Program-made: the position numbers and the translations under genes
Shown: one piece after another, positions 15,585-24,917 of the stretch
How positions within the stretch are numbered: position 1 is the stretch's first letter
Layout: each line of letters begins with the position of its first letter
The notes under the pieces: generated by a model
Told to the model about the DNA's origin: nothing
The model's database searches: none
The model's input: the letters and a program-made list of their open reading frames with translations, nothing else
Assembly: GCA_964552765.1 (NCBI GenBank)
Contig: CAZKIA010000001.1
Location: 1 to 64,000, forward strand
From: JAPUDQ01 sp964552765
GTDB lineage: Bacteria > Patescibacteriota > Saccharimonadia > Saccharimonadales > Saccharimonadaceae
Length of the DNA: 64,000 nucleotides
Reading direction: 5' to 3'

Positions 15585-15884
15585 ATGGCCACCGCCAAGA
15601 AAAAAGTAGTCAAAAAATCATCAGCAAAACGATCCCCGGCTAAGTCTACACCAGTAAAACGTACAACCCAGAGGAAATCTGTCGCAGCAACTTCGCGCAC
15701 TGATCGCAGGTTTATGGAAGCTCGCTTCACAGAACAAACTGTTTACTGGATCGCCCTAGGCGCTGTCGTTTTGGCACTGGCTGTATGGGTCTTGTCTATT
15801 CAGGTGCAGATGAATAATTTCTATGATTCAATCGATATCCAAAACTCTGCGACCACTGCTCCTGCGAAAAAGCCTGCTCACTAG
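15585..15884 (+). CDS. Small single-pass membrane protein with basic N-terminus
   Basis: A 99-residue protein. The first 40 residues are rich in Lys, Ala, Ser and Arg and resemble histone-like tails. One helix (about 52-70, VYWIALGAVVLALAVWVLSIQV) and a short Thr/Ala/Lys tail follow. The basic tail could bind nucleic acid or acidic lipid near the membrane; this is a guess. An extended -10 (TGCTATACT at about 15540) and an AAGGAA site precede it. Confidence 0.65.
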   Translation: MATAKKKVVKKSSAKRSPAKSTPVKRTTQRKSVAATSRTDRRFMEARFTEQTVYWIALGAVVLALAVWVLSIQVQMNNFYDSIDIQNSATTAPAKKPAH

Positions 15885-15931
15885 GCCCGATGCCTTTAAA
15901 GTAACGCCGGCGCTTTGATCGCAACAATCAT

Positions 15932-15962
15932 AAAACCGCCCCGAGATTATCGGGGCGGTTTT
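15932..15962. terminator. Bidirectional terminator between the 15585 gene and tuf
   Basis: An 11-bp perfect stem (AAAACCGCCCC with GGGGCGGTTTT) has T-runs on both strands, so it can end both convergent genes. Confidence 0.9.
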
Positions 15963-15980
15963 GAAGTCACTGGTTACGAA

Positions 15981-17165
<1,185 letters not shown>

Positions 17166-17201
17166 ATTTTTAGATTTCTCCTTAGATTAGTTATATTATC
17201 G

Positions 17202-17284
17202 CGACGCGTTGCTTCGTTGATCGCTCAAAAAAGAAGCGTCGCGCGCATAGGTACTAGTATAGTGTGTTTCCTCGAGTAAGTAAA
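17202..17284 (-). promoter_or_regulatory. tuf promoter and leader hairpin
   Basis: TTTACT (plus 17279-17284), a 17-bp spacer and TATACT (17256-17261) form the promoter. The leader folds into a perfect GCGACGC/GCGTCGC stem (17236-17242 with 17202-17208) that encloses GCTTC/GAAGC and a run of six T. The run sits in the loop, so it is not a standard terminator. Confidence 0.65.
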
Positions 17285-17289
17285 GATCC

Positions 17290-18051
17290 TTAGTCGGTGT
17301 ATTTCTTACGATAGGTGACGACTGGCCACCGCTCCAGCGGCAACTCACGTATCTGAGCGGCAAATTCGGCCGCTGCGGCATTATCGGGTTTTTCAGCCTG
17401 ATACTCTGCCCACTGTTTGATAGCTGTTCGCCCCGCGATGATCGTCGGAAATGGAAACTGCTCCTGCGACCCGTCGCTTTCATGCAGCTGCGTCATGTCA
17501 ATTGCGGCAAGCGGTACAATACGCGACGCCTCGAGATCCTGAGAATTATAACCAATAACTTCACGGGTATGGTGCAATTGCGGCTCGATAATAAGCCCGC
17601 CTCGCCCGTTGGCTTGCGAGGCATAGTCGAGATGTCGCTGGTGCGGTGACCGCGCACGAGCAGGATACATATATATGTCAGGGGAATGCGGCACTAAAAA
17701 TCGTACAGTAAAACGAGGATTAGTGTCATCATGATGTCCGATATAGACGACACGCTCACCGCCCCTATTACTGTCAATCCGCTGTAGCGTGCCATAGAGG
17801 TGTTTCACTCCATCTGGCGGTATAGCTTGCCAGGGTTCAATCGGCCAGCCACGCCGCAAAAAATAATCATGAAAATATGCCGTCACGATACGCCCGCCAA
17901 AACGACGCTTCAGATTGATCTGCTCAGCGATTGAACGGTGTTTAGCGGCCTCTACGGGATCATCAAGTCCATTTGCGTAGCGCACAGCTTGCATCTCGTA
18001 CCACTCGAGACTGCGGCGTGGACGAGGAATGCTTCTCCTAGAATGTATCAT
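17290..18051 (-). CDS. Protein of unknown function
   Basis: A 253-residue soluble protein with no recognised domain. It is rich in Arg and His, with no signal peptide or membrane helix. Segments such as VVYIGHHDDTNPRFTVRFLVPHSP and GGLIIEPQLHHTREVIGY suggest a compact alpha/beta fold, possibly metal binding, but no known motif fits. The start ATG at 18049-18051 lies eight bases after TACACT without an SD, so the transcript should be almost leaderless. It is monocistronic and upstream of tuf. Confidence 0.65.
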   Translation of the reverse strand: MIHSRRSIPRPRRSLEWYEMQAVRYANGLDDPVEAAKHRSIAEQINLKRRFGGRIVTAYFHDYFLRRGWPIEPWQAIPPDGVKHLYGTLQRIDSNRGGERVVYIGHHDDTNPRFTVRFLVPHSPDIYMYPARARSPHQRHLDYASQANGRGGLIIEPQLHHTREVIGYNSQDLEASRIVPLAAIDMTQLHESDGSQEQFPFPTIIAGRTAIKQWAEYQAEKPDNAAAAEFAAQIRELPLERWPVVTYRKKYTD

Positions 18052-18162
18052 AATGACATAGTGTAACGAGATTCTAGGCAATCACAATCATAAGCAGTAT
18101 GATAAAAACATAAAAGCAATTAGAAGGAAACCTCAGTAGCTACTCAGCTAGCATTCACTACG

Positions 18163-19467
18163 ATGATAACAATGAACGAAGCGCGAAAAAGAACGATAGT
18201 ATGGATCGCTATTGCAGGGTCATGTTTGCCGATACTTGCCCTGCTCGCATTCCCAGCCACGACTACAGTCAAAAGTAGTGTGCTCTACTTGTCGGCAGTG
18301 GTTGGCTATATTGGTATCGTCCTATTGTTATGGATGTATGTCCTCGATGCAAAATCAGTCATGAGCATGGTGTTTCATGATCTTGCACCTGTGGTACGAA
18401 TCCATAAAGCGCTTGGTAAATGGGGTAGTCTCGCTGTAGTGTTGCACCCCCTATTGATCATATATAGCTATGGCGAGAGCTTACTCTATCCCCTTATTCC
18501 ACACATCGGCACGGAGTTTGAACGCCACGTTACCCTCGGGCGGATCGCATTTTGGCTGATGGTAATAACGGCGATATTATCAGTGTATTTTCGTAAACGC
18601 ATTGGGTTTCGTACCTGGAAATACATTCACTACCTCGCATACATTTGCGTACCGTTTGCCTTACTTCATATCCCAAATGTCGGCTCGCAGTACATGCAGC
18701 ATCAGCTCGTCAAACTATACTTCTTCGGCCTCGTCATGACCTTTGTTATCTTCACTGTTTTACGTATCCGCGGCCTATTTAACCTCGATAAAATTGCTTA
18801 CACGATCATCAGTAACCAGAAAATAACCGATGATGACTACCTACTGCACCTTAAACCTCGCGGGACATACCTGAAGCCTCGGCGTGGCCAGTATGTGTAC
18901 CTAAAATTAGGCTTTATCAGCGAAGATCATCCTTTTTCCGTCACTCAATATAACGAGACAACTGGCGAGCTACTGCTTACCTATCGAAAATTTGGTATGT
19001 TCACGAAAGTTGCCTCAGAATTACAGGCTCAGCACACCGTGTATATAGGCGGGCCATTTGGCGAATTCACTCGTGAGATCGATAAGCTCACAACGCCGGT
19101 CGTCTATATTGCGGGCGGCATTGGCATCACTCCATTTATTGATCGTATCATTAGGGAATCTAAAAACAGAGAACAGTGGTTGTTTGCGGCAAACAGAGAG
19201 CCTCATTCGGCGGTGTTTGTGTCAACGCTAAAGCCTTTCTTACCAGCGCATTGTGTCGAGATATATGAGTCAGTACCACCCAACTACCAAGGCATAGTTG
19301 AAACAGGTTATATGAATAAAGCGATCATCAAAAAATATCTTGCGCGTCCTGAGTCGTATCATTACTTTGTCTGTGGCCCGCCACCTATGATGGCGGCAGT
19401 TACGAAAATGCTCGCTGATATGGGGATCGACCAACGTCGTATCCATACTGAAACATTTGGTTGGTAA
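18163..19467 (+). CDS. Ferric-reductase-like transmembrane flavocytochrome
   Basis: A 434-residue protein with about six membrane helices in the first 205 residues and a soluble ferredoxin-reductase-like half. Two histidine pairs, H81/H95 and H156/H169 (spacing 13 and 12), fit the two b-haem sites of the ferric reductase/NADPH oxidase family. DHPFSVTQY (255-263) is the flavin site. GGIGITPF (318-325) and CGPPPMM (404-410) form the NAD(P)H site. It should move electrons from NAD(P)H across the membrane. It converges on the FMN-binding-domain gene, which suggests an electron acceptor. ATG 18172 is an alternative start. Confidence 0.88.
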   Translation: MITMNEARKRTIVWIAIAGSCLPILALLAFPATTTVKSSVLYLSAVVGYIGIVLLLWMYVLDAKSVMSMVFHDLAPVVRIHKALGKWGSLAVVLHPLLIIYSYGESLLYPLIPHIGTEFERHVTLGRIAFWLMVITAILSVYFRKRIGFRTWKYIHYLAYICVPFALLHIPNVGSQYMQHQLVKLYFFGLVMTFVIFTVLRIRGLFNLDKIAYTIISNQKITDDDYLLHLKPRGTYLKPRRGQYVYLKLGFISEDHPFSVTQYNETTGELLLTYRKFGMFTKVASELQAQHTVYIGGPFGEFTREIDKLTTPVVYIAGGIGITPFIDRIIRESKNREQWLFAANREPHSAVFVSTLKPFLPAHCVEIYESVPPNYQGIVETGYMNKAIIKKYLARPESYHYFVCGPPPMMAAVTKMLADMGIDQRRIHTETFGW

Positions 19468-19470
19468 AAA

Positions 19471-20163
19471 TTAGTTTTTAGCTTGATTGCGAATACTAGT
19501 CAGGGCGGCGTTGAATCCATCCGTTGTCAGGCTTGCCCCTCCAACACGACTGGGTGAAATACTGGCTAGTTTCTGACCTACAACAAGCCCGCTGATCTTA
19601 CTATTAAAGCTATTGATATAATTCCATGACTCAGAGCTCAATGCGGAATGAGCATCACTAACGGCTGTAATCGTGTCGTTATTCACGGTGATCGTCGCTG
19701 TAATCGAATTGGTATGACCTCTAGGAACCGTGTATGATGCAGTCGCACTAAATGAACCGTTCTTGTATGTGTACGTGGGCGCAGGAGCAGGAGTTGGTGG
19801 TGGTGCGGGAGTGGGAGCTGGAGTGGGAGCCGGCGTTGGCTTCGGGGTTGTCGAGGTACCAGCTGATGGTGCGGTAGCTGTCGGGGTGCTAGACGAAGAT
19901 GGCGCTGCGGTTGATGATAGAGGTGCGCTCGATGAAGGTGCTTGCTGATTCGTCGTAGTTGGCGTTGGTGTGGACGCGCTACCGGACATCGATGGATTCA
20001 TAGCGCTTGTATTGTTCTGTGCAGTCTGTGCAGATGGGTGTGTAACCGTCGTAACGGGGCGACTCGGATCTTCAATGGTAAACAGTTCATATCCACCGAT
20101 CACAGCTGCAGCAAGCAAGGCTGTAGAGCCAATGATGACAAATATTTTATGAGGTGTATCCAT
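19471..20163 (-). CDS. Surface FMN-binding-domain protein on a Pro/Ser/Thr stalk
   Basis: A 230-residue protein with one N-terminal helix (about 7-27), a Thr/Ser/Pro stalk (about 38-130, ending in a PTPAPTPAP repeat) and a C-terminal domain. The domain ends in VGGASLTTDGFNAALTSIRNQA, which fits the FMN_bind signature (S/G-G-A-S/T-x-T-S/T) where a transferase such as ApbE attaches FMN to Ser or Thr. Here Ser211 is at the usual acceptor position, with Thr213/214 close by. The stalk would hold a flavin domain away from the membrane. It faces the haem reductase gene three bases away. Confidence 0.75.
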   Translation of the reverse strand: MDTPHKIFVIIGSTALLAAAVIGGYELFTIEDPSRPVTTVTHPSAQTAQNNTSAMNPSMSGSASTPTPTTTNQQAPSSSAPLSSTAAPSSSSTPTATAPSAGTSTTPKPTPAPTPAPTPAPPPTPAPAPTYTYKNGSFSATASYTVPRGHTNSITATITVNNDTITAVSDAHSALSSESWNYINSFNSKISGLVVGQKLASISPSRVGGASLTTDGFNAALTSIRNQAKN

Positions 20164-20186
20164 GTTTGTATTGCTTACTTTTCAAC

Positions 20187-20217
20187 TTATCCTATGGCAT
20201 AGGATAAATGATGTCAA
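20187..20217 (-). promoter_or_regulatory. Promoter with perfect palindromic operator upstream of the FMN-binding gene
   Basis: TTGACA (plus 20212-20217), a 17-bp spacer and TAGGAT (20189-20194) form the promoter. A perfect 21-bp palindrome (arms TTATCCTATG and CATAGGATAA around one base, 20187-20207) covers the -10 and half of the spacer. A dimeric repressor bound here would block RNA polymerase. The sequence does not exactly match the Fur, DtxR, Zur or MntR boxes that I know. Confidence 0.65.
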
Positions 20218-20236
20218 CAGCTTTTTGATACATATA

Positions 20237-20839
20237 CTAGGTCTCGATTAGCTCTTGAAGTATGTGAGGGTTGAGTACAAATCCTTCAGGTATCTGTTCG
20301 GTATACGTCCAGCGATCACTGCCTTTCACTTGGCTTCCTAGATACGTCTTATATGTCTCGTAACGATGCCTTCCGTACTGGCCTAGATTGATACTTGCCC
20401 CAGGCTGGATCATATACCATATCTGAAACGGCTTGTTTGTCTTTCCAATGATGACCCACGCCAACGTACGCTTTATTGGTAACATCGAGGACTGCTCGAA
20501 CCTTGGCCCGCCTATTCCATCCGGTGCGTCTCGAGAGTCGGTATATTCACGATATTCCCAGGAATTATCATGGGCAAATTCTTTTAGCGCAGCCCGGACT
20601 TCCCTTTGTTTTTTTATGCCCCTATATGTACCCGTCCCTATATAAAGAAGCATGAACAAAAAAATGCTTACACCCAGTACCCACCCATGACGCGCAAGAA
20701 CATCCTGCCAGCCAACTGATGTCGCATAGCCAACAAAGCCAACCCCAACGAGCATGAGCAATGTAATAATTACCATGTCCCTACCTGGGGTCGACTTCGT
20801 CTCTACGCTGTATTTTTCTAGACTACGATAGGTAACCAT
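20237..20839 (-). CDS. Two-helix membrane protein of unknown function
   Basis: A 200-residue protein with two membrane helices (MVIITLLMLVGVGFVGYA and GWVLGVSIFLFMLLYIGTG) and a soluble C-terminal domain of about 130 residues with no recognised motif. The ATG at 20837-20839 is preferred to one six codons upstream. A TTGACC-18 bp-TATAAT promoter puts the transcript start only about seven bases after the -10, at that ATG. There is no SD. Confidence 0.7.
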   Translation of the reverse strand: MVTYRSLEKYSVETKSTPGRDMVIITLLMLVGVGFVGYATSVGWQDVLARHGWVLGVSIFLFMLLYIGTGTYRGIKKQREVRAALKEFAHDNSWEYREYTDSRDAPDGIGGPRFEQSSMLPIKRTLAWVIIGKTNKPFQIWYMIQPGASINLGQYGRHRYETYKTYLGSQVKGSDRWTYTEQIPEGFVLNPHILQELIET

Positions 20840-20846
20840 TTGCTTG

Positions 20847-20892
20847 ATTATACGCACAAACGCCCACAGAGGTCAACAAACCTTTGTGGGCG
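20847..20892 (-). promoter_or_regulatory. fusA terminator overlapping the next gene's leaderless promoter
   Basis: The stem CGCCCACAAAGG / CCTCTGTGGGCG (plus 20861-20892) ends fusA transcription. Its loop and 3' arm contain the -35 TTGACC (20871-20876) of the next gene, whose TATAAT is at 20847-20852 and whose ATG is seven bases later. Terminator and promoter share bases. Confidence 0.75.
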
Positions 20893-20910
20893 CGGTGGGG
20901 AGAAAATAAT

Positions 20911-23010
20911 CTATTTCTTTGTGCGTTTTTCGATGATCTCGGCAGCGACGTTTGGTGGTACTTCCTCATACTGAGCAAGCTCCATCGTACTCGCAGCGCG
21001 ACCTTGGCTCATGCTACGAACATCGCCCGTATAGCCGAACATATTACTGAGTGGCACAAACGCCTTGATAAGCTTGGCACCGGCCATCAGGTCTTCCATC
21101 GCTTCAATTCGTCCACGACGAGAGTTAAGGTCGCCGATAACATCACCCATAAACTCCTCAGGAGTCGTGACTTCGACGCGCATAACTGGCTCGAGCAGAA
21201 CTGGCTTTGCCTTTGGAATACCGGCCTTAACAGCCAAGACGCCCGCGAGGTTAAAGGCTAATTCACTTGAGTCAACGTCGTGATAGCTACCGTCATAGAG
21301 TGTGGCCTTAACGCCAATCATCGGATAACCGGCAATGACACCGTTGCTGAGTGTCTCTTCAATTCCTTTTCGAACTGGTTGGCGGTATTCACTTGGGACA
21401 ACACCACCCTTGATCTCATCGACGAATTCAAATCCTTCACCGTTCTCTGTCGGCTCAAATCGAATCCAAACATCACCATATTGACCACGACCACCTGATT
21501 GTTTGGCGTGTTTACCTTGAGCTTCAGCGGTGCCGCGAATCGTTTCACGGAATGCAACCTGTGGCTCACCAATATTCGCCTCAACCTTAAACTCACGCTT
21601 CATGCGATCAATCAGGATATCGAGGTGAAGCTCACCCATACCAGACATAATCGTCTGGCCGGTTTCTTCATCGGTGTGGATACGAAATGTTGGATCTTCT
21701 TCAGCCAGACGCTGCAAGGCAATCCCCATTTTTTCTTGGTCGGCTTTTGATTTTGGCTCCACTGCAATCGAAACTGGTGGATCCTGGAAGGTAATCCCCT
21801 CAAGTGCTATCGGATGCGCAACATCTGACAATGTGTGCCCGGTAAAGGTCGTCTTGAGGCCCACCACTGCGGCAATATCACCAGCGGCAATCCGATCAAT
21901 GTCTTCGCGCTTGTCAGCGTGCATACGAACAATACGCCCGACACGTTCTTTCTCGCCAGTTGTCGTGTTGAGCACGTAGCTACCGGCGGTCAAAACACCC
22001 GAATACACCCGCACAAAGATCAGACGACCGACAAATGGGTCGGTAGCGATCTTAAATGCTAGGGCGGCTAGTGGCTCTTTGTCGTCTGGTTTACGGCTAA
22101 TCTCATCACCAGTCTTCGGGTTAGTACCCCAGATTGCATCAACATCAAGCGGACTTGGTAGGTAGTCAGCTACGAGGTCGAGAACTTTCTCGACAATCAC
22201 GCCACGACCATCACCACCTGTCACTAGGAAGAAGTCGCCAGCCAATACTCGCTTGCGAAGCGCTGATTTGAGCTCATCGATTGAGATCGCTTCTTCGCCG
22301 TGCTCAAAGAACTTCTCCATCAGGGTGTCATCAGCTTCAACCGCTGCTTCCACTAGCAAACTACGAGCATTCTTACATTTCTCAAGCATATCAGCCGGGA
22401 TCTCACCCTGCACGAGCGCGTGATCGTGAAAGTCAGTGTAGGTATAGGCCTTCATATCCACGAGATCGACAACACCGTTGATGTCTTTTTCAAACCCAAT
22501 CGGCAAATGAATCGGCAAGGCGTGTTTGCTCAGGCGGTTATGGATGCTCTGCAATGACTTGTAGAAATCACCACCCGTTTGGTTGATCTTGTTGATAAAG
22601 CAAATACGTGGCACGCCATATTTGTTGGCCTGGCGCCAGACAGTCTCTGACTGTGCCTCAACGCCCATTTTGCCATCAAATACCGTGACCGCACCATCGA
22701 GTACGCGCAACGATCGTTCCACCTCGGCGGTAAAGTCAATGTGTCCCGGTGTGTCGATGATGTTAATCTTGTGACCCTTCCAAAAACACGTTACGGCTGC
22801 ACTGGTGATGGTGATACCACGTTCTTTTTCCTGCTCCATCCAGTCAGTTGTTGCACCAGCTGGGTCATTTCCCTTCACTTCACCGATCTTGTGGTTGACA
22901 CCTGTTCGGTACAAAATACCTTCGGTCGTGGTCGTCTTACCGGCATCAATATGCGCGATAATACCGACATTTCGATAATGATCGAGTGGTACGTCTTTTA
23001 CATCTGCCAT
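20911..23010 (-). CDS. fusA: Elongation factor G
   Basis: A complete 699-residue EF-G that drives translocation and, with RRF, ribosome recycling. The G1 motif (AHIDAGKTTTTEGIL), DTPGHIDFT and NKINQTGGDF are standard. Domain IV (GGRGQYGDVWIRFEP) and the end RSMSQGRAASTMELAQYEEVPPNVAAEII are complete. It follows rpsG after nine bases and ends the rpsL-rpsG-fusA operon. The usual fourth gene, tuf, is 3.7 kb away. Confidence 0.98.
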   Translation of the reverse strand: MADVKDVPLDHYRNVGIIAHIDAGKTTTTEGILYRTGVNHKIGEVKGNDPAGATTDWMEQEKERGITITSAAVTCFWKGHKINIIDTPGHIDFTAEVERSLRVLDGAVTVFDGKMGVEAQSETVWRQANKYGVPRICFINKINQTGGDFYKSLQSIHNRLSKHALPIHLPIGFEKDINGVVDLVDMKAYTYTDFHDHALVQGEIPADMLEKCKNARSLLVEAAVEADDTLMEKFFEHGEEAISIDELKSALRKRVLAGDFFLVTGGDGRGVIVEKVLDLVADYLPSPLDVDAIWGTNPKTGDEISRKPDDKEPLAALAFKIATDPFVGRLIFVRVYSGVLTAGSYVLNTTTGEKERVGRIVRMHADKREDIDRIAAGDIAAVVGLKTTFTGHTLSDVAHPIALEGITFQDPPVSIAVEPKSKADQEKMGIALQRLAEEDPTFRIHTDEETGQTIMSGMGELHLDILIDRMKREFKVEANIGEPQVAFRETIRGTAEAQGKHAKQSGGRGQYGDVWIRFEPTENGEGFEFVDEIKGGVVPSEYRQPVRKGIEETLSNGVIAGYPMIGVKATLYDGSYHDVDSSELAFNLAGVLAVKAGIPKAKPVLLEPVMRVEVTTPEEFMGDVIGDLNSRRGRIEAMEDLMAGAKLIKAFVPLSNMFGYTGDVRSMSQGRAASTMELAQYEEVPPNVAAEIIEKRTKK

Positions 23011-23019
23011 AGTTGCCCC

Positions 23020-23499
23020 CTAACTTCTAGCAAAGTGTGCAAATGCACGGTTAGCCTCAGCCATTCGGTGAGTGTCTTCTTTTTTCTTGAATGCAGCCCC
23101 TGCTTCGTTGTACGCATCGACAATCTCTGCGGCCAGGCGCTGTTCGTACGGCATACCCTTGCGGGCACGAGCTGATTGTACCAGCCACATAAACGCATAG
23201 TGTTGCTGGCGGTGACCCTGGATCGGGAATGGAATCTGGTAGTTGGCACCACCAACACGACGGCTTTTTACCTCAAAGTTTGGCTGGACGTTTTTGAATG
23301 CCTTTTCAAAGACTTCAAGCGGTTCCTCGCTCTTCAGCTTCTTGGCGGCGATCTCGAGCGCACCGTAAACGGCAGTCTCGGCGACATGTTTTTTGCCATC
23401 AAGCATTGATTTGTTGATGAGGCGCTGCACCAGCACTGACTGGTATTTACGATCAGGATTGAGCTTGCGTTGTAGTTTCTTGGTTACTTTACGTGGCAT
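23020..23499 (-). CDS. rpsG: 30S ribosomal protein S7
   Basis: A 159-residue S7 that nucleates 30S head assembly and lies at the exit site. MPRKVTKKLQRKLNPDRKYQS is an N-terminal variant of the family, followed by GGANYQIPFPIQGHRQQHYAFMWLV and the helical AEANRAFAHFARS end. It sits two bases from rpsL and nine from fusA. Confidence 0.97.
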   Translation of the reverse strand: MPRKVTKKLQRKLNPDRKYQSVLVQRLINKSMLDGKKHVAETAVYGALEIAAKKLKSEEPLEVFEKAFKNVQPNFEVKSRRVGGANYQIPFPIQGHRQQHYAFMWLVQSARARKGMPYEQRLAAEIVDAYNEAGAAFKKKEDTHRMAEANRAFAHFARS

Positions 23500-23501
23500 G
23501 A

Positions 23502-23915
23502 TTATTTGTTCTCCTTCTTCGAACCGTACTTACTACGGCCTTGCTGGCGCTTAGCGACTCCCTGAAGATCTAGCGCACCACGAACAATGTGGTAGCGAAC
23601 ACCCGGCAGATCCGGCACACGACCACCACGTACCAGCACAACAGCGTGCTCTTGCAGGTTGTGACCCTCACCACCAATGTATGCCCACACTTCCTGGTGG
23701 TTTGTCAGGCGAACACGAGCAACTTTACGAAGTGCTGAGTTAGGTTTCTTTGGTGTCTTTGTCGTAACACGAATACATACCCCACGCTTTAGCGGGGCGT
23801 CTTGATTGTAATAACGCGTTTTGAGTGCGTTGTGAATGCGACCAAGATGAGGTGATTTACTCTTCTTGGCAGCGGTTTTGCGCGGCTTTCTTACAAGCTG
23901 ATTGATTGTTGGCAC
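23502..23915 (-). CDS. rpsL: 30S ribosomal protein S12
   Basis: A 137-residue S12 at the decoding centre. The start is GTG at 23913-23915 (PTINQLVRKPRK follows) with GGAGA seven bases upstream. A longer open frame runs back into a heptad repeat and is not used. TPKKPNSALRKVARVRL is normal and keeps the lysine equivalent to E. coli K42. The second streptomycin loop reads GGRVPDLPGVRYH, so proline replaces the lysine equivalent to E. coli K87. Changes at that residue give streptomycin resistance in E. coli. Confidence 0.97.
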   Translation of the reverse strand: MPTINQLVRKPRKTAAKKSKSPHLGRIHNALKTRYYNQDAPLKRGVCIRVTTKTPKKPNSALRKVARVRLTNHQEVWAYIGGEGHNLQEHAVVLVRGGRVPDLPGVRYHIVRGALDLQGVAKRQQGRSKYGSKKENK

Positions 23916-23933
23916 GTAAAAATCTCCGATTTT

Positions 23934-24022
23934 TAGTAAATAGTAATTAGTAAATAGTAAATGGGATGTATGGTGTGTAGCTAGCATGCTAATTACCAAC
24001 TACTACTTACCATTTACCATCT
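23934..24022. repeat. Heptad repeat upstream of rpsL
   Basis: Thirteen consecutive 7-bp words starting AGTAAAT, AGTAATT, AGTAAAT, AGTAAAT and ending AATTACC, AACTACT, ACTTACC, ATTTACC. The two ends are partly complementary, so the transcript can fold into a long imperfect hairpin in the str operon leader, just before the rpsL SD. Confidence 0.8.
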
Positions 24023-24025
24023 TGT

Positions 24026-24148
24026 TATGTGAGCCAGGCAGCAAACCCGCTCACACGTCTCGTATATTTGTGGGAGTGTACACATATTCCCATAAACTTC
24101 GAGAGGAAACTCGCTGATAATTATAGCAGCTACAGATACAGACGTCTA
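24026..24148 (-). promoter_or_regulatory. str operon promoter and structured leader
   Basis: TAGACG (plus 24143-24148), a 17-bp spacer and an extended TGC-TATAAT (24120-24125) point to rpsL. The leader contains CGAG/CTCG, TGGGA/TCCCA and TGTGAGC/GCTCACA hairpins before the heptad repeat. The leader is about 200 nt long. Confidence 0.65.
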
Positions 24149-24176
24149 GTGCTGTGAGTAATACCAGGGTATTTGC

Positions 24177-24776
24177 CTATCTCGTAATTATCGTAGCGAC
24201 AAAGATATAGCTCCCATCATTGATAAGATTTTGGAGTCTTGCTCTCAGCGAATCGTCTGCGTTAAGATGAGTACCTTGATAATCCTTTCCACTTGGTGCA
24301 TTTTTTGTCACAATTATACGCAAATATTCTTCGCGTTGTTGATCATTCGCTTGTCGATCAGCATTGAGCTGAGAAAGCGCCACCCAATAACTATTAGGAG
24401 GAGTAAAAAAATATTCTCCTGGTGGCATACTCTTATCAGTATTCCATCCACTTGATGAAAGTTTGCTGTTTATAGATTGACGTAATCCATCAATATCTTT
24501 TGTAGCATATACCCGTGTCTCTATCGCGTCGCAAGTGACTTTCGCGAACAACTGGCCCCACCTGCAGCTTGTATCAGACTGACGCACAACCTCTTCGGCC
24601 TTATTATCAAATATAATGAAAAGACTTTTCTGATTATTAGTCTTTAAAGTATCAAGATTTTCTAGATTTGCTCGATTTATATTATGTAGGCTTATCAGAT
24701 ATATGCTTATTATTAAAATCACACACCCTATGAAAGAGAGTATTGTTATAGACAATATTTTTTGTGTCTTTTTCAT
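24177..24776 (-). CDS. Exported membrane-anchored protein of unknown function
   Basis: A 199-residue protein with one N-terminal helix (about 6-28, KILSITILSFIGCVILIISIYLI) and an external domain containing two Cys (SCRWGQ, TCDAIE). No family was recognised. Its DNA is clearly more AT-rich than its neighbours and its codon use is richer in AAT/ATA, which may mean recent acquisition. A GAGGG site precedes the ATG. Confidence 0.65.
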   Translation of the reverse strand: MKKTQKILSITILSFIGCVILIISIYLISLHNINRANLENLDTLKTNNQKSLFIIFDNKAEEVVRQSDTSCRWGQLFAKVTCDAIETRVYATKDIDGLRQSINSKLSSSGWNTDKSMPPGEYFFTPPNSYWVALSQLNADRQANDQQREEYLRIIVTKNAPSGKDYQGTHLNADDSLRARLQNLINDGSYIFVATIITR

Positions 24777-24917
24777 TTTTTACCCTCATTATTAATAATA
24801 GATAGTATATCTCTTTCCTGAGATAATTAAAAACAAAATCATTTTTCATACCTACAACTAATGATAAGGTGTGTAGGATGCAACTGCATCAATTCGCTTC
24901 CAATTTCAGGAGGAACG

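Noticed and set aside
23916..23999. An N-terminal extension of S12
   Set aside because: The extra 28 codons translate a heptad repeat. The GTG at 23913-23915 has a good SD and gives the family start PTINQL.
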